Shown: one piece after another, positions 54,739 through 63,006 of the stretch
Numbering within the stretch: the stretch's first letter is position 1
Layout: every line of letters begins with the position of its first letter
NCBI RefSeq assembly: GCF_002848345.1
Contig: NZ_CP025429.1
Span: forward strand, 2,728,001 to 2,792,000
Direction: 5' to 3'
Source: Chromobacterium sp. ATCC 53434
GTDB taxonomy: Bacteria; Pseudomonadota; Gammaproteobacteria; Burkholderiales; Chromobacteriaceae
DNA: 64,000 bases
Program-made: the position numbers and the translations under genes
The notes under the pieces: model-generated
What the model saw: the letters and a program-made list of their open reading frames with translations, nothing else
Told to the model about the DNA's origin: nothing
Databases searched by the model: none

Positions 54739-56208
54739 TCAGAAGCTGTAGACCGCCTGGGCGCCCAGCATGTCGTTGCTCCGCTTCAGGCTGCCGTCGT
54801 TGCGCTGGAACACCGCCTGGCTGGCCCAATCATGCCGGTACTCCAGCTTCAGCGTCAGCTGGTCGGTCGGGAAGAACAGCAGGTCGGCGGTCAGCGCCTG
54901 GCGATTGGCGCCCTTGCAGTCGGTGGCGCCGCTGGCCAGGCAGGCCGGATCGACGCCGAAACCGTTGACGCCGTCGTAGCCGCCGCTGCCCAGCGCCACG
55001 CCGCCGCCGCCGCCGCCGTTCTTGCTGTCGTTCAGATAGTCGTAGCGCAACGTGGCGCCCATCTTGCCCAGCGTGTCCGTCATCCACTTGCGGTGGCCCA
55101 GCAGCGACACGCCGTACCACTGCGCCTGCCCGCCGTTCCAGGCCGCCTTCTGCTGCTGGCCGTAGTCCAGCTCGGCGTTGTAGATCACGTCGCCCAGCGT
55201 GTAGCTGGCGTCGGCCTCGACGAAGAAGTAGTTGGAGTACGGATCGGTCGCCCCGCACTGGTAGCCGAAGCCGCCGCTGCAGCCGCTGCCGGTCAGCAGC
55301 GTCTGCCGGCCGGCGTTGAACGAGCCGCCCAGATCCAGCGCGCTGCTCCAGGTGTAGTCGACGCGGGCGGTGACGGTCGGCGTGTTGTTGCTCTTGACCT
55401 GGGGATTGCCGTTGGCCGCGTTGGTGCCGGTATTGGCCAGATTCGCGTGGGTGCGGTACTGCTCGTTGGCCAGCAGGAACTTCCACGCCCAGACGTCGTG
55501 GCTCCAGGCGACGCCGGCGCCGACATAGCTGCCCGGATCGCTGAAGTCGTACAACAAGCCGTGGGACAGCGTCACCATCTGATTGGACTGCTGCACCTCG
55601 TAGCCGCCGAAGCTGTTCTGCAGGCCGGCGTTGACGCTCCAGGTGTCGGACAGCGGGAAGTTGATCACCGCGGTGTTGATGATGTTGTTGCCGCTGCCGC
55701 CGTCCAGCAGGGTGTTGCCGGAACCGCGGTTCGGCATGATGGTGATTTCGGCGCTGGGGGCGGTCGGCCCGACGCCGAAGGTCTTCTTGATGTCCAGATA
55801 GACGTCGCCGAAGGTGCTGTTGCTGTAGGCGTAGCTGTTCTGGTGGTTCAGGAACTGGAAGCCGGCGCTGTTCTGTGCCCGGTTGTAGACATAGGTGGGA
55901 TCGAGATAGCCGGTGATGCTCAGGCCGGCCAGCGGGCCGTCGGTGGCGGCGGTGTTCAGCTTGTCCACCTTCAATTCCATATTGGCCACCCTCTCCTTCA
56001 GCTCGGAATTGGCGTCGTCGCCGGCCGCGGCCGCGGCCGGCGACGGCTGGCTCGCCGCCGCCGCGTCCACCGCCTTCTGCAAGGCGGCCATCTGCTGCTG
56101 CAATTGCTGCATCTGGGCCCTCAGCCTGGTGATCTCGTCCGCCTTGGCGTCGGCCAGCGCCGCGCCGGGCAGCGCCGCGATCAGGGCGCTGATCAATATC
56201 CTCTTCAT
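54739..56208 (-). CDS. DUF3138 family outer-membrane porin-like protein
   Basis: A 489-residue exported protein with a signal peptide (1-20), a coiled-coil (about 22-95: ITRLRAQMQQLQQQMAALQ) and a predicted beta-barrel (GYLDPTYVYNRAQ onward) ending in aromatic AVYSF. This is the DUF3138 pattern. It sits 48 nt downstream of potI in the same direction, so it may be an outer-membrane entry route for the polyamine ABC system. The start at 56208 is set by GGAG spacing. Confidence 0.8.
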   Translation of the reverse strand: MKRILISALIAALPGAALADAKADEITRLRAQMQQLQQQMAALQKAVDAAAASQPSPAAAAAGDDANSELKERVANMELKVDKLNTAATDGPLAGLSITGYLDPTYVYNRAQNSAGFQFLNHQNSYAYSNSTFGDVYLDIKKTFGVGPTAPSAEITIMPNRGSGNTLLDGGSGNNIINTAVINFPLSDTWSVNAGLQNSFGGYEVQQSNQMVTLSHGLLYDFSDPGSYVGAGVAWSHDVWAWKFLLANEQYRTHANLANTGTNAANGNPQVKSNNTPTVTARVDYTWSSALDLGGSFNAGRQTLLTGSGCSGGFGYQCGATDPYSNYFFVEADASYTLGDVIYNAELDYGQQQKAAWNGGQAQWYGVSLLGHRKWMTDTLGKMGATLRYDYLNDSKNGGGGGGVALGSGGYDGVNGFGVDPACLASGATDCKGANRQALTADLLFFPTDQLTLKLEYRHDWASQAVFQRNDGSLKRSNDMLGAQAVYSF

Positions 56209-56256
56209 CGTCATTTCTCCTTGTGCCGCATTGTCGTTGTCGTTTTCACACCGCTC

Positions 56257-57096
56257 TCAACCATTGGCGAAGGCCAGCCGCATTTCCTTGTCGCGCTTGC
56301 GCGCCATCGCCCCCATATAAACATTGGCCGCCACCACGCCCAGCGACACCAGCACGATGAACAGCGTGGCCAGCGCGTTCATCTCCGGGTTCAGACCCAG
56401 CCGCACGCGGGAGAAGATCACCATCGGCAAGGTGGTGGAGCCCGGCCCCGACAGGAAGGCGGTCAGCACCAGATCATCCAGCGACAGCGTGAACGACAGC
56501 AGCCAGCCCGACACCAGCGCCTGCGAGATCAAGGGCAGCGTGATGACGAAGAATACCTTCAACGGCCGCGCCCCGAGATCCATCGCCGCCTCTTCCAGCG
56601 ACAAATTCAGCTCCCTCACCCGCGACTGCACGACGATGGTCACATAGGACACGCACAGCATCACATGGCCTATCCAGATGGTGAACACCCCCCGGCCCTC
56701 CGGCCAGCCGAAGCTCTGCTCCATCGCCACGAACAAGAGCAGCAGCGAGATGCCCTGTATCACCTCCGGAATCACCAGCGGCGCGTTGACCATGCCGGTG
56801 AACAAGGCGAACAGCCGGAAGCGGCCGAAGCGGCCCAGCACGAAGCCGGCCCAGGTGCCCATCACCACCGACGCCGTCGCCGTCATCAGCGCGATCTTCA
56901 GGCTGAGCCAGGCGGCGCTGATCAACTCGTCGTCGTCCAGCAGCGCGGCGTACCACTTGGTGGAAAAGCCCGACCATACCGTCACCAGCTTCGACTCGTT
57001 GAACGAGTACAGCACCAGCAACGCGATCGGCAGGTAGAGGAAGGCGTAGCCCAGGCCCAGCACCAGAAAGGACAACGGTTTGCTTGGCTTGATCAT
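56257..57096 (-). CDS. potI: Putrescine/spermidine ABC transporter permease (PotI/PotC)
   Basis: A 279-residue permease with six helices. It opens LSFLVLGLGYAFLYLPIALLVLYSFNESK and carries the EAA loop LEEAAMDLGARPLKVFFVITLPL and GWLLSFTLSLDDLVLTAFLSGPG, all diagnostic for PotC/PotI. The start at 57096 overlaps the stop of potH by 4 nt (ATGA). Confidence 0.92.
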   Translation of the reverse strand: MIKPSKPLSFLVLGLGYAFLYLPIALLVLYSFNESKLVTVWSGFSTKWYAALLDDDELISAAWLSLKIALMTATASVVMGTWAGFVLGRFGRFRLFALFTGMVNAPLVIPEVIQGISLLLLFVAMEQSFGWPEGRGVFTIWIGHVMLCVSYVTIVVQSRVRELNLSLEEAAMDLGARPLKVFFVITLPLISQALVSGWLLSFTLSLDDLVLTAFLSGPGSTTLPMVIFSRVRLGLNPEMNALATLFIVLVSLGVVAANVYMGAMARKRDKEMRLAFANG

Positions 57097-58001
57097 CGCG
57101 CCTCCTCCATGGTCTTGACCTGGTAGTGCTGGAACAGCGCCATCGGCACCAAGAGCAGCGCCACCATGCAGCAGGTGACGGTGGCCGCCATCGGCCAGTC
57201 CAGATTGTTGAAGAACTCGTCCCACATCACCCGGCCTATCATCAACGTGTCCGAACCGCCCAACAGCTCCGGGATCACGTACTCGCCGACCGCCGGGATG
57301 AAGACCAGCAGGCTGCCGGCGATGATGCCGTTCTTCGACAGCGGCAGCGTCACCTGCCAGAACGCGCGCCACGGCCTGGCGCCGAGGTCGTAGGCGGCCT
57401 CCAGCAGCGTCAGGTCCATCTTCACCAAGTGAGCGTACAGCGGCATGATCATGAAGGGCAGATAGGAGAAGACCATGCCGATGTAGACGCCCCAGTTGGT
57501 GTGGTACAGGTGCAGCGGACTGTCTATCACCCCCAGCCACAGCAGGAACTGGTTCAGGAAGCCGTCGTTCTTCAATATGCCTATCCAGGCGTAGACGCGG
57601 ATCAGGTAGGAAGTCCAGAACGGCAGCATCACCATCATCATCAGCGTATTGCGCGTCGTCCCCTCGGCCCGGGCGATGTAATAGGCCATCGGGTAGCCTA
57701 TCAACAGGCACAGCACGGTGGAGAAGAAGGCCATCTTGACCGAGCTGATATAGGTGGCGAAGTACAGGTCGTCGCTCAGCATGAACTTGTAGTGGCCGAT
57801 GTTGAGCGCGATGGTGTAGACGTCGCTCTCCAACTTGGTCAACGGCGTGTAAGGCGGGATGCCCAGCTGCTGCTGCGAAAAGCTGATGCCCACCACCAGC
57901 AGGAAGGGCAGCAGGAAGAACACGAACAGGAACAGGAAGGGCACGCCGATCACGGCGCCCCTGCCCGACGGCAAGAAGCGTTTCAGAACGGTTTGTTTCA
58001 T
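57093..58001 (-). CDS. potH: Putrescine/spermidine ABC transporter permease (PotH/PotB)
   Basis: A 302-residue permease. It begins with a hydrophobic stretch GVPFLFLFVFFLLPFLLVVGISF. The EAA loop is LLEAAYDLGARPWRAFWQVTLPLS and the C-terminus has GEYVIPELLGGSDTLMIGRVMWDEFF, typical of PotB/PotH. The start MKQTVLK at 58001 is set by the family; the longer frame is rejected. It is 168 nt downstream of potF. Confidence 0.92.
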   Translation of the reverse strand: MKQTVLKRFLPSGRGAVIGVPFLFLFVFFLLPFLLVVGISFSQQQLGIPPYTPLTKLESDVYTIALNIGHYKFMLSDDLYFATYISSVKMAFFSTVLCLLIGYPMAYYIARAEGTTRNTLMMMVMLPFWTSYLIRVYAWIGILKNDGFLNQFLLWLGVIDSPLHLYHTNWGVYIGMVFSYLPFMIMPLYAHLVKMDLTLLEAAYDLGARPWRAFWQVTLPLSKNGIIAGSLLVFIPAVGEYVIPELLGGSDTLMIGRVMWDEFFNNLDWPMAATVTCCMVALLLVPMALFQHYQVKTMEEAR

Positions 58002-58169
58002 GGTGGCACCACGACGCGCCAGGCGTCTCGACATTGCGTCCCGCCGGCGGATCCAGCCCGCCGACACCATCCGTCCCGCCGCGCGCGGCGGGCGATGTTC
58101 CACGGTTGTCCGGCCGTCCCGGCCAGGCCGGGCGGCGGACTGATTGTTATGCGCTACGGCCGCGACGAC

Positions 58170-59270
58170 TCAGCGGCCGGTCTTCAACTGCGTCCACAAG
58201 CGGTTCTGCAGACGCATGATGTCCGGCGGCAGCGGCTTCAGCAGGAACAGCGTCTTCATCACCGGCTCGGGCGGGTAGATGGTCGGATCGTTGGCGATTT
58301 CCGGCTTGACGAATTTGCGCGCCGCCGCGTTGACGGTCGGGTAGAACACCTCGTCGGTGATCGCCGCGTTGACTTCCGGCGTCTCGATGTAGTTGATCCA
58401 CTTCAGAGCCTCTTCCGGATGCGGCGCGTCCTTCGGAATCACCATCACGTCGAACCAGATCGGCGCGCCGGACTTCGGAATCACGTAGCCCAGCTGGTAG
58501 GCGCGCTTCGCCTCGGCCGCGCGGTGCTTGGCGATGTTGACGTCGCCGGACCAGCCCAGCGCCAGACAGATGTCGCCGTTGGCCAGGTCGTTGATATAGC
58601 CGGACGAATTGAACTGGGTGATGTAGGGCCGGATCTTCTTCAAGGCCTCGAAGGCGGCCTGGTAGTCGGCCGGGTTCTTGCTGTTCGGGTCCTTGCCCAG
58701 ATGATGCAGCGTGACGGCGAACACGTCGTTGGCCTGATCCAGCACCGACACGCCGCAGCCCTTCAGCTTGGACACGTATTTCGGATCGAACAGGATGTCC
58801 CAGCTGTCCAGCGGCGCGCCGTTGCCCAGCAAGGCCTTGACCTTGGTGTAGTTGTAACCGAGGCCGTCGGTGCCGTAGGCCCAGGGCACGCCGTGGGCGT
58901 TGCCCGGATCGGCGTCGACGATCTTGGCCATCAGCGCCTTGTCCAGGTGCGACAGGTTGGGAATCTTGGACTTGTCGAGCTTCTGGTAGATGCCGGCCTC
59001 GATCTGCTTGGCCATGAAGTTGGACGTCGGCACGACGATGTCGTAGCCGGCGCGGCCGGTCAGCATCTTGGCCTGCAGCGTGTCGTCGCTGTCGTAGACG
59101 TCGTATTTGACCTTGATGCCGGTCTGCTTTTCGAAGCCGGGTATCGTGGACTTGGCGATGTAGTCGGACCAGTTGTAGACGTTGAGCACCTTGTCCTCTG
59201 CCAGCGCGCCCGAGGCCGGCAACAACAGCAACAGCGAATACAGAACTTTGCGAACCAGTTTCTTGTTCAT
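58170..59270 (-). CDS. potF: Putrescine/spermidine-binding periplasmic protein (PotF/PotD)
   Basis: A 366-residue periplasmic binding protein with a signal peptide (1-24). Its mature part begins EDKVLNVYNWSDYIAKSTIPGFEKQTGIKV, near-diagnostic for PotF/PotD. The ligand-site residues W in YNWSDY, the DILFDP region and YINYIETPEV are present. It delivers polyamines to PotHI. No ATPase (potG) is present between it and potH, which is unusual. Confidence 0.93.
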   Translation of the reverse strand: MNKKLVRKVLYSLLLLLPASGALAEDKVLNVYNWSDYIAKSTIPGFEKQTGIKVKYDVYDSDDTLQAKMLTGRAGYDIVVPTSNFMAKQIEAGIYQKLDKSKIPNLSHLDKALMAKIVDADPGNAHGVPWAYGTDGLGYNYTKVKALLGNGAPLDSWDILFDPKYVSKLKGCGVSVLDQANDVFAVTLHHLGKDPNSKNPADYQAAFEALKKIRPYITQFNSSGYINDLANGDICLALGWSGDVNIAKHRAAEAKRAYQLGYVIPKSGAPIWFDVMVIPKDAPHPEEALKWINYIETPEVNAAITDEVFYPTVNAAARKFVKPEIANDPTIYPPEPVMKTLFLLKPLPPDIMRLQNRLWTQLKTGR

Positions 59271-59695
59271 GACAGGCTTCCTAAGTAGCACGACCATAAA
59301 GGCTCCCGATCCAGGCCGGGAGAGCCGGGGAACGCATTCTTCAATCGCAGGACCGCTGCCGCCGCCACACTGCCAACATACACCGTGGGCAGGCGCGCGC
59401 AATATGTCCATGCGTTACGGCATGTACAACGGAATTCCGTATGGAATCAGCGGGGTGGATCAGCGGGAGACGGGAGGGCTGGGGTGCTCGGACGGGGGAG
59501 AGGCGACGGATGCGGACGACGAACAGGCGGATGCGCGACAGTCGGGTCGGAAGCAGGCGATTTGCATCATGGTTTCCTCTCTCACTCTCCATGCGCGGCG
59601 TTGGTGTTTAATAAATTCCACGCCGCTTGCTTTATGTCACTACTTTTTAATCACAATTACTTACGCTGGCAATAGCGCCCCGCTTGTCCGGGATG

Positions 59696-59719
59696 AAAAA
59701 ACCGCCTCCGACGCGGCGG
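59696..59719 (-). terminator. Orphan minus-strand terminator
   Basis: CCGCC-N8-GGCGG stem followed by six T on the minus strand, about 180 nt downstream of the trhP terminator. The transcript it ends is not identified. Confidence 0.55.
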
Positions 59720-59900
59720 CGACGTCGGCGCCGTTTAGGATAGTCAACAGTCGCGCGCCGCTGCCGACCTTGGCGCCAGCCTGGCCAGCCGGCCATCCAA
59801 GACAATGTCATCACAATGCCTCGCCCGTCGCCACGCTCCGCCGCCGGTACCGCCCATCAAGTGGAAATCCCGCAACACCGCAGGCACCAGCCGCGCAAAC

Positions 59901-59925
59901 AAAAAGCCGCCCAAGGCGGCCTTTT
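59901..59925 (-). terminator. Terminator after trhP
   Basis: Stem AAAAGGCCGCC / GGCGGCTTTTT, with a T-run on the minus strand, about 23 nt after the trhP stop. Confidence 0.85.
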
Positions 59926-59947
59926 CCAACGACGGCGACAACCGCGC

Positions 59948-61297
59948 TTAGAACAAGCGGGTGATCAGCGCCCTGCCGTCGTAGCCGGCCATGCCAGGAA
60001 TGCGCACCTGCATGCCGTTGCCCGGCGCGACCTGCACGGCCTCGCCGTTGCGGGTCATCTCGGCCAGTTCGATCACGCGGTTACCGGACGGGTGTATCAC
60101 CTCCAGCTTGTCGCCGACGGCGAAGCGGTTCTTCACCTCGATCAGCGCCCAGCCGTCGGCGTCGACTTCGATCACGTCGCCGACGTACTGGCTCTGCTTG
60201 GCCTTGGAGTGGCCGGTCAGGTAGTTCTGGTAATCCTGGCTCTGATGGCGCTCGAGGAAGCCCGGCGTGTAGCCGCGATTGGCCAGGCCGTCCAGATCGG
60301 CCAGCAGGCCGAGATCGAACGGGCGGCCGGCGACGGCGTCGTCTATCGCCTTGCGGTAGACCTGGGCGGCGCGCGCCACGTAGTACAGGCTCTTGGTGCG
60401 GCCTTCGATCTTCAGCGAATCGACGCCTATCTTGACCAGCTTCTCCACCTGCTCGACGGCGCGCAGGTCCTTGGAGTTCATGATGTAGGTGCCGTGCTCG
60501 TCCTCGATGATGGGCATCAATTCGCCCGGACGGCTGCCTTCCTCGATCAGATAGGTCTTGTCGGCCAGCGGATGGCGCTGCTGGCTGCCGCAGGACGAGA
60601 AGCTCTGGTTCGCTTCTTCCATCGCCTTGTTGAAGTCGAACTGGATCACCTGCACGTCGCCGGAGTCGTCGCCCTCGGTGTCGTGCACCTTGTAGTCCCA
60701 ACGACAGGCGTTGGTACAGGTGCCCTGGTTCGGATCGCGGTGGTTGAAGTAGCCGGACAGCAGGCAGCGGCCGGAATAGGCGATGCACAAGGCGCCGTGC
60801 ACGAACACTTCCAGCTCCATGTCAGGGCATTCCTGGCGGATCTCGGCGATCTCGTCCAGGCTGAGCTCGCGCGACAGGATGATGCGCGACACGCCCAGCT
60901 TCTGCCAGAACTTGACGCCCATGTAGTTGACGGTATTCGCCTGCACCGACAGGTGGATCGGCACTTCCGGCCACTTTTCGCGCACCATCATGATCAGGCC
61001 GGGATCGGCCATGATCAGCGCGTCGGGCTTCATCGCGATCACCGGCTCCATATCGGCCATATAGGTCTTGATCTTGCTGTTGTGCGGCAGGATGTTGCTG
61101 GCGACGAAGAACAGCTTGCCGCGGGCGTGAGCCTCGTCTATGCCCTGCTTCAGCTCTTCCAGCTTGAAATCGTTGTTGCGGGCGCGCAGGCTGTAGCGCG
61201 GCTGGCCGGCGTAGACTGCGTCGGCGCCGAAATCGTAGGCGGCGCGCATCTTGTCCAGCGTGCCTGCCGGCAGCAGCAGTTCGGGGGCTTTGATCAT
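59948..61297 (-). CDS. trhP: tRNA 5-hydroxyuridine modification protein TrhP (YegQ), U32 family
   Basis: A 449-residue protein, close to E. coli YegQ/TrhP (453). It has the U32 signature EVFVHGALCIAYSGRCLLSG followed by NHRDPNQGTCTNACRW, giving the conserved cysteines, and begins MIKAPELLLPAGTLDKMRAAYDFGADAVYAG. TrhP uses prephenate to hydroxylate uridine 34 of some tRNAs. The C-terminal part (about 330-449) is a beta-barrel with YVGDVIEVD. Confidence 0.92.
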   Translation of the reverse strand: MIKAPELLLPAGTLDKMRAAYDFGADAVYAGQPRYSLRARNNDFKLEELKQGIDEAHARGKLFFVASNILPHNSKIKTYMADMEPVIAMKPDALIMADPGLIMMVREKWPEVPIHLSVQANTVNYMGVKFWQKLGVSRIILSRELSLDEIAEIRQECPDMELEVFVHGALCIAYSGRCLLSGYFNHRDPNQGTCTNACRWDYKVHDTEGDDSGDVQVIQFDFNKAMEEANQSFSSCGSQQRHPLADKTYLIEEGSRPGELMPIIEDEHGTYIMNSKDLRAVEQVEKLVKIGVDSLKIEGRTKSLYYVARAAQVYRKAIDDAVAGRPFDLGLLADLDGLANRGYTPGFLERHQSQDYQNYLTGHSKAKQSQYVGDVIEVDADGWALIEVKNRFAVGDKLEVIHPSGNRVIELAEMTRNGEAVQVAPGNGMQVRIPGMAGYDGRALITRLF

Positions 61298-61316
61298 GGC
61301 GGGAAGTCGGTAACGG

Positions 61317-61736
61317 TTAGTTGAGCAGGCAGGACACCGGCAGCGGCTGCTTGTCGGGCTTGACGAAGGCCTTGCGCGCGGAGTCGGCGGCTAGGCGCTC
61401 TGCCGAGTAATACTGTTCCAGCACGGCGCGGGCATCCTGCGCCAGGTCGGCGCAGCTGTCCAGGAAGGCCTGCCAGTCTTCCGTCAACGCCGGACAGGAT
61501 TCGACGCGGCTGTAGGCGATCGCCAGCAGCGCCATCGTCAGCGTGTGGTTGTACTTGGTCGCCGCGCCGTTGGCCATCGCATAACGCGACAGCGCGTGCG
61601 CGCAGCGTGCCGCCGCCTCCGGCGCCGGGTACTCCCGACGATAGCCCCAGGCCGCGTACAAGTGGGCTGTGTGGTTAAAATCCGATGCAGGCAGCGAATG
61701 GGTTTCCAGCTGACGCAGGAATACCTGATGCTCCAT
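61317..61736 (-). CDS. Hypothetical protein with HTAH...KYNHT motif
   Basis: A 139-residue soluble, helical protein. Motifs FNHTAHLYAAWGYRREYP and KYNHTLTMALLAIAYSRV resemble a widespread uncharacterised family with two His clusters that could bind metal. It lies 19 nt downstream (in transcription order, upstream) of trhP and probably precedes it in one transcript. The ATG at 61736 is preferred but the ribosome binding site is poor. Confidence 0.7.
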   Translation of the reverse strand: MEHQVFLRQLETHSLPASDFNHTAHLYAAWGYRREYPAPEAAARCAHALSRYAMANGAATKYNHTLTMALLAIAYSRVESCPALTEDWQAFLDSCADLAQDARAVLEQYYSAERLAADSARKAFVKPDKQPLPVSCLLN

Positions 61737-61758
61737 GGTGCAGACACTCCGCAAGTGC

Positions 61759-61792
61759 AAAAAACGACAGGCTCGCCCAGCAGGGGAGCCTG
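61759..61792 (-). terminator. Terminator after the small membrane protein gene
   Basis: A 7-bp stem CAGGCTC / GAGCCTG followed on the minus strand by TCGTTTTTT, about 100 nt after the small membrane protein stop. Confidence 0.65.
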
Positions 61793-61892
61793 TTGACTAA
61801 ATATCCGGCGCGATTATGCGCGGCCCTGGTGGCAGCGTCAAGCCCGCGTGACGCGATGCCGCAACTTTAAGCCGCTGTTTTTAAAAGCCGTT

Positions 61893-62108
61893 TCATTTTC
61901 GTGGTTTTTGTAATAACACGCACAGCGAGGCCAGTTGCATGCCCAGGGCCGGCAGCATCAGCACCGGACACAGCAGGCGCAGCCAGGCGCTGTCCGCCTG
62001 CCCGCCCTGCCACAGGCCGGACAAGGCCGCGAACAACAGGGTGGACAGCGCCAGCATCGCCAGCGCCAGCTTGCGGCTGCGCTGCATGCGCTTGATCAGG
62101 TTCATCAT
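61893..62108 (-). CDS. Small two-helix membrane protein
   Basis: A 71-residue protein with a basic N-terminus (MMNLIKRMQRSRK) and two hydrophobic helices (about 14-34 and 43-64). Its start overlaps the stop of the DUF455 gene (ATGA), suggesting translational coupling. I recognise no family. Confidence 0.65.
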   Translation of the reverse strand: MMNLIKRMQRSRKLALAMLALSTLLFAALSGLWQGGQADSAWLRLLCPVLMLPALGMQLASLCVLLQKPRK

Positions 62109-62962
62109 CGGGTATCGCCTGTTTTTTCAGATTGGAAATCGGTCGCCGCGGCCGTCTCGCCCAGTCGGGCCAGTTCGGCCAGCTCGTCGGCGAAGAAGCC
62201 CGCGGCCGCGCGCGCGGGCAGATTATACTCGCCGGGATGAAGCCGCATGCCGTGCTCGTCGAGCAGCCGCAGAAAAGTGGCTTGGGGCGCCAGGCCGCGC
62301 TGTCGGCACAGTTCGCCGAACCAGCGGTTGCCTATCCCGACATGGCCGACCTCGTCGCGCAGGATGACGTCCAGCACCGCGACGCTGTCGTCGTCGCCTA
62401 TGCCGGCCAGCTTGCGCTGTATGCCCGGCGTGACGTCCAGCCCGCGGGCCTCCAGCACCCGCGGCACCAGCGCCATCCGCGCCAGCGCGTCGTGATCGGT
62501 CTTGCGGCACATCGCCCACAGCCCGTCATGGGCCGGGAAATCGCCGTAAGCAAAGCCCAGCGCCGTCAGCCTGCCCTGCAGCAGGCGGAAATGGCCGGCC
62601 TCCTCGGCCGCGACCCGCAGCCAGTCGTCGACGAAGGCGTCCGGCATGTCGCGAAAGCGCCAGGCGGCGTCCAGCGCCAGATTGACGGCGTTGAATTCGA
62701 TGTGGGCGATCGCGTGCAGCAAGGCGCCATGGCCCTGCGGCGTCGACAGGCCGCGGCGCGGCACCCGAGCCGGATGCACCAGTTCGGGCCGCTCGGGCCG
62801 GCCCGCCTGCGGCAACGAATACGGCGGCGCCTCGTCCCGCCGCGCCAGCCGCCCGGCATCCCAGTCGCGCCGGATCCGCTCTGCCAGCGCCAGCTTGTCC
62901 TCCACCACCGGACACAACAGCGCCGTTTCCAGCCAGGAATACAACGATTGCTCTCGGTTCAT
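62105..62962 (-). CDS. DUF455 ferritin-like protein
   Basis: A 285-residue protein of the DUF455 ferritin-like family. The metal-ligand pattern is HIEFNAVNLALDAAW, EEAGHFRLLQGRL and RDEVGHVGIGNRWF. Members resemble MiaE-type diiron enzymes; the function is unknown. The start MNREQSLYSW at 62962 is chosen because the upstream extension is an antisense shadow of the sensor kinase. Confidence 0.85.
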   Translation of the reverse strand: MNREQSLYSWLETALLCPVVEDKLALAERIRRDWDAGRLARRDEAPPYSLPQAGRPERPELVHPARVPRRGLSTPQGHGALLHAIAHIEFNAVNLALDAAWRFRDMPDAFVDDWLRVAAEEAGHFRLLQGRLTALGFAYGDFPAHDGLWAMCRKTDHDALARMALVPRVLEARGLDVTPGIQRKLAGIGDDDSVAVLDVILRDEVGHVGIGNRWFGELCRQRGLAPQATFLRLLDEHGMRLHPGEYNLPARAAAGFFADELAELARLGETAAATDFQSEKTGDTR

Positions 62963-63006
62963 CGGAGCGATTCTAAAACGCCGCGCCGCGACAGGCAAAG
63001 CCGGAG

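Larger units (their letters stand above)
59271..59947. other. Intergenic region upstream of potF with two minus-strand terminators
   Basis: About 680 bp without a credible gene. Minus-strand hairpin terminators with T-runs lie at 59696-59719 (CCGCC/GGCGG, six T) and 59901-59925 (after trhP). Between them is a GC-rich 180-nt segment whose product, if any, would be a small RNA or short ORF. A 12-bp palindrome ACGGAATTCCGT is at 59429-59440 and an AT-rich promoter-like stretch at 59605-59675. Confidence 0.5.

Noticed and set aside
59744..59941. 65-aa minus-strand ORF downstream of trhP
   Set aside because: Its start lies inside the trhP terminator hairpin and it has no credible ribosome binding site.
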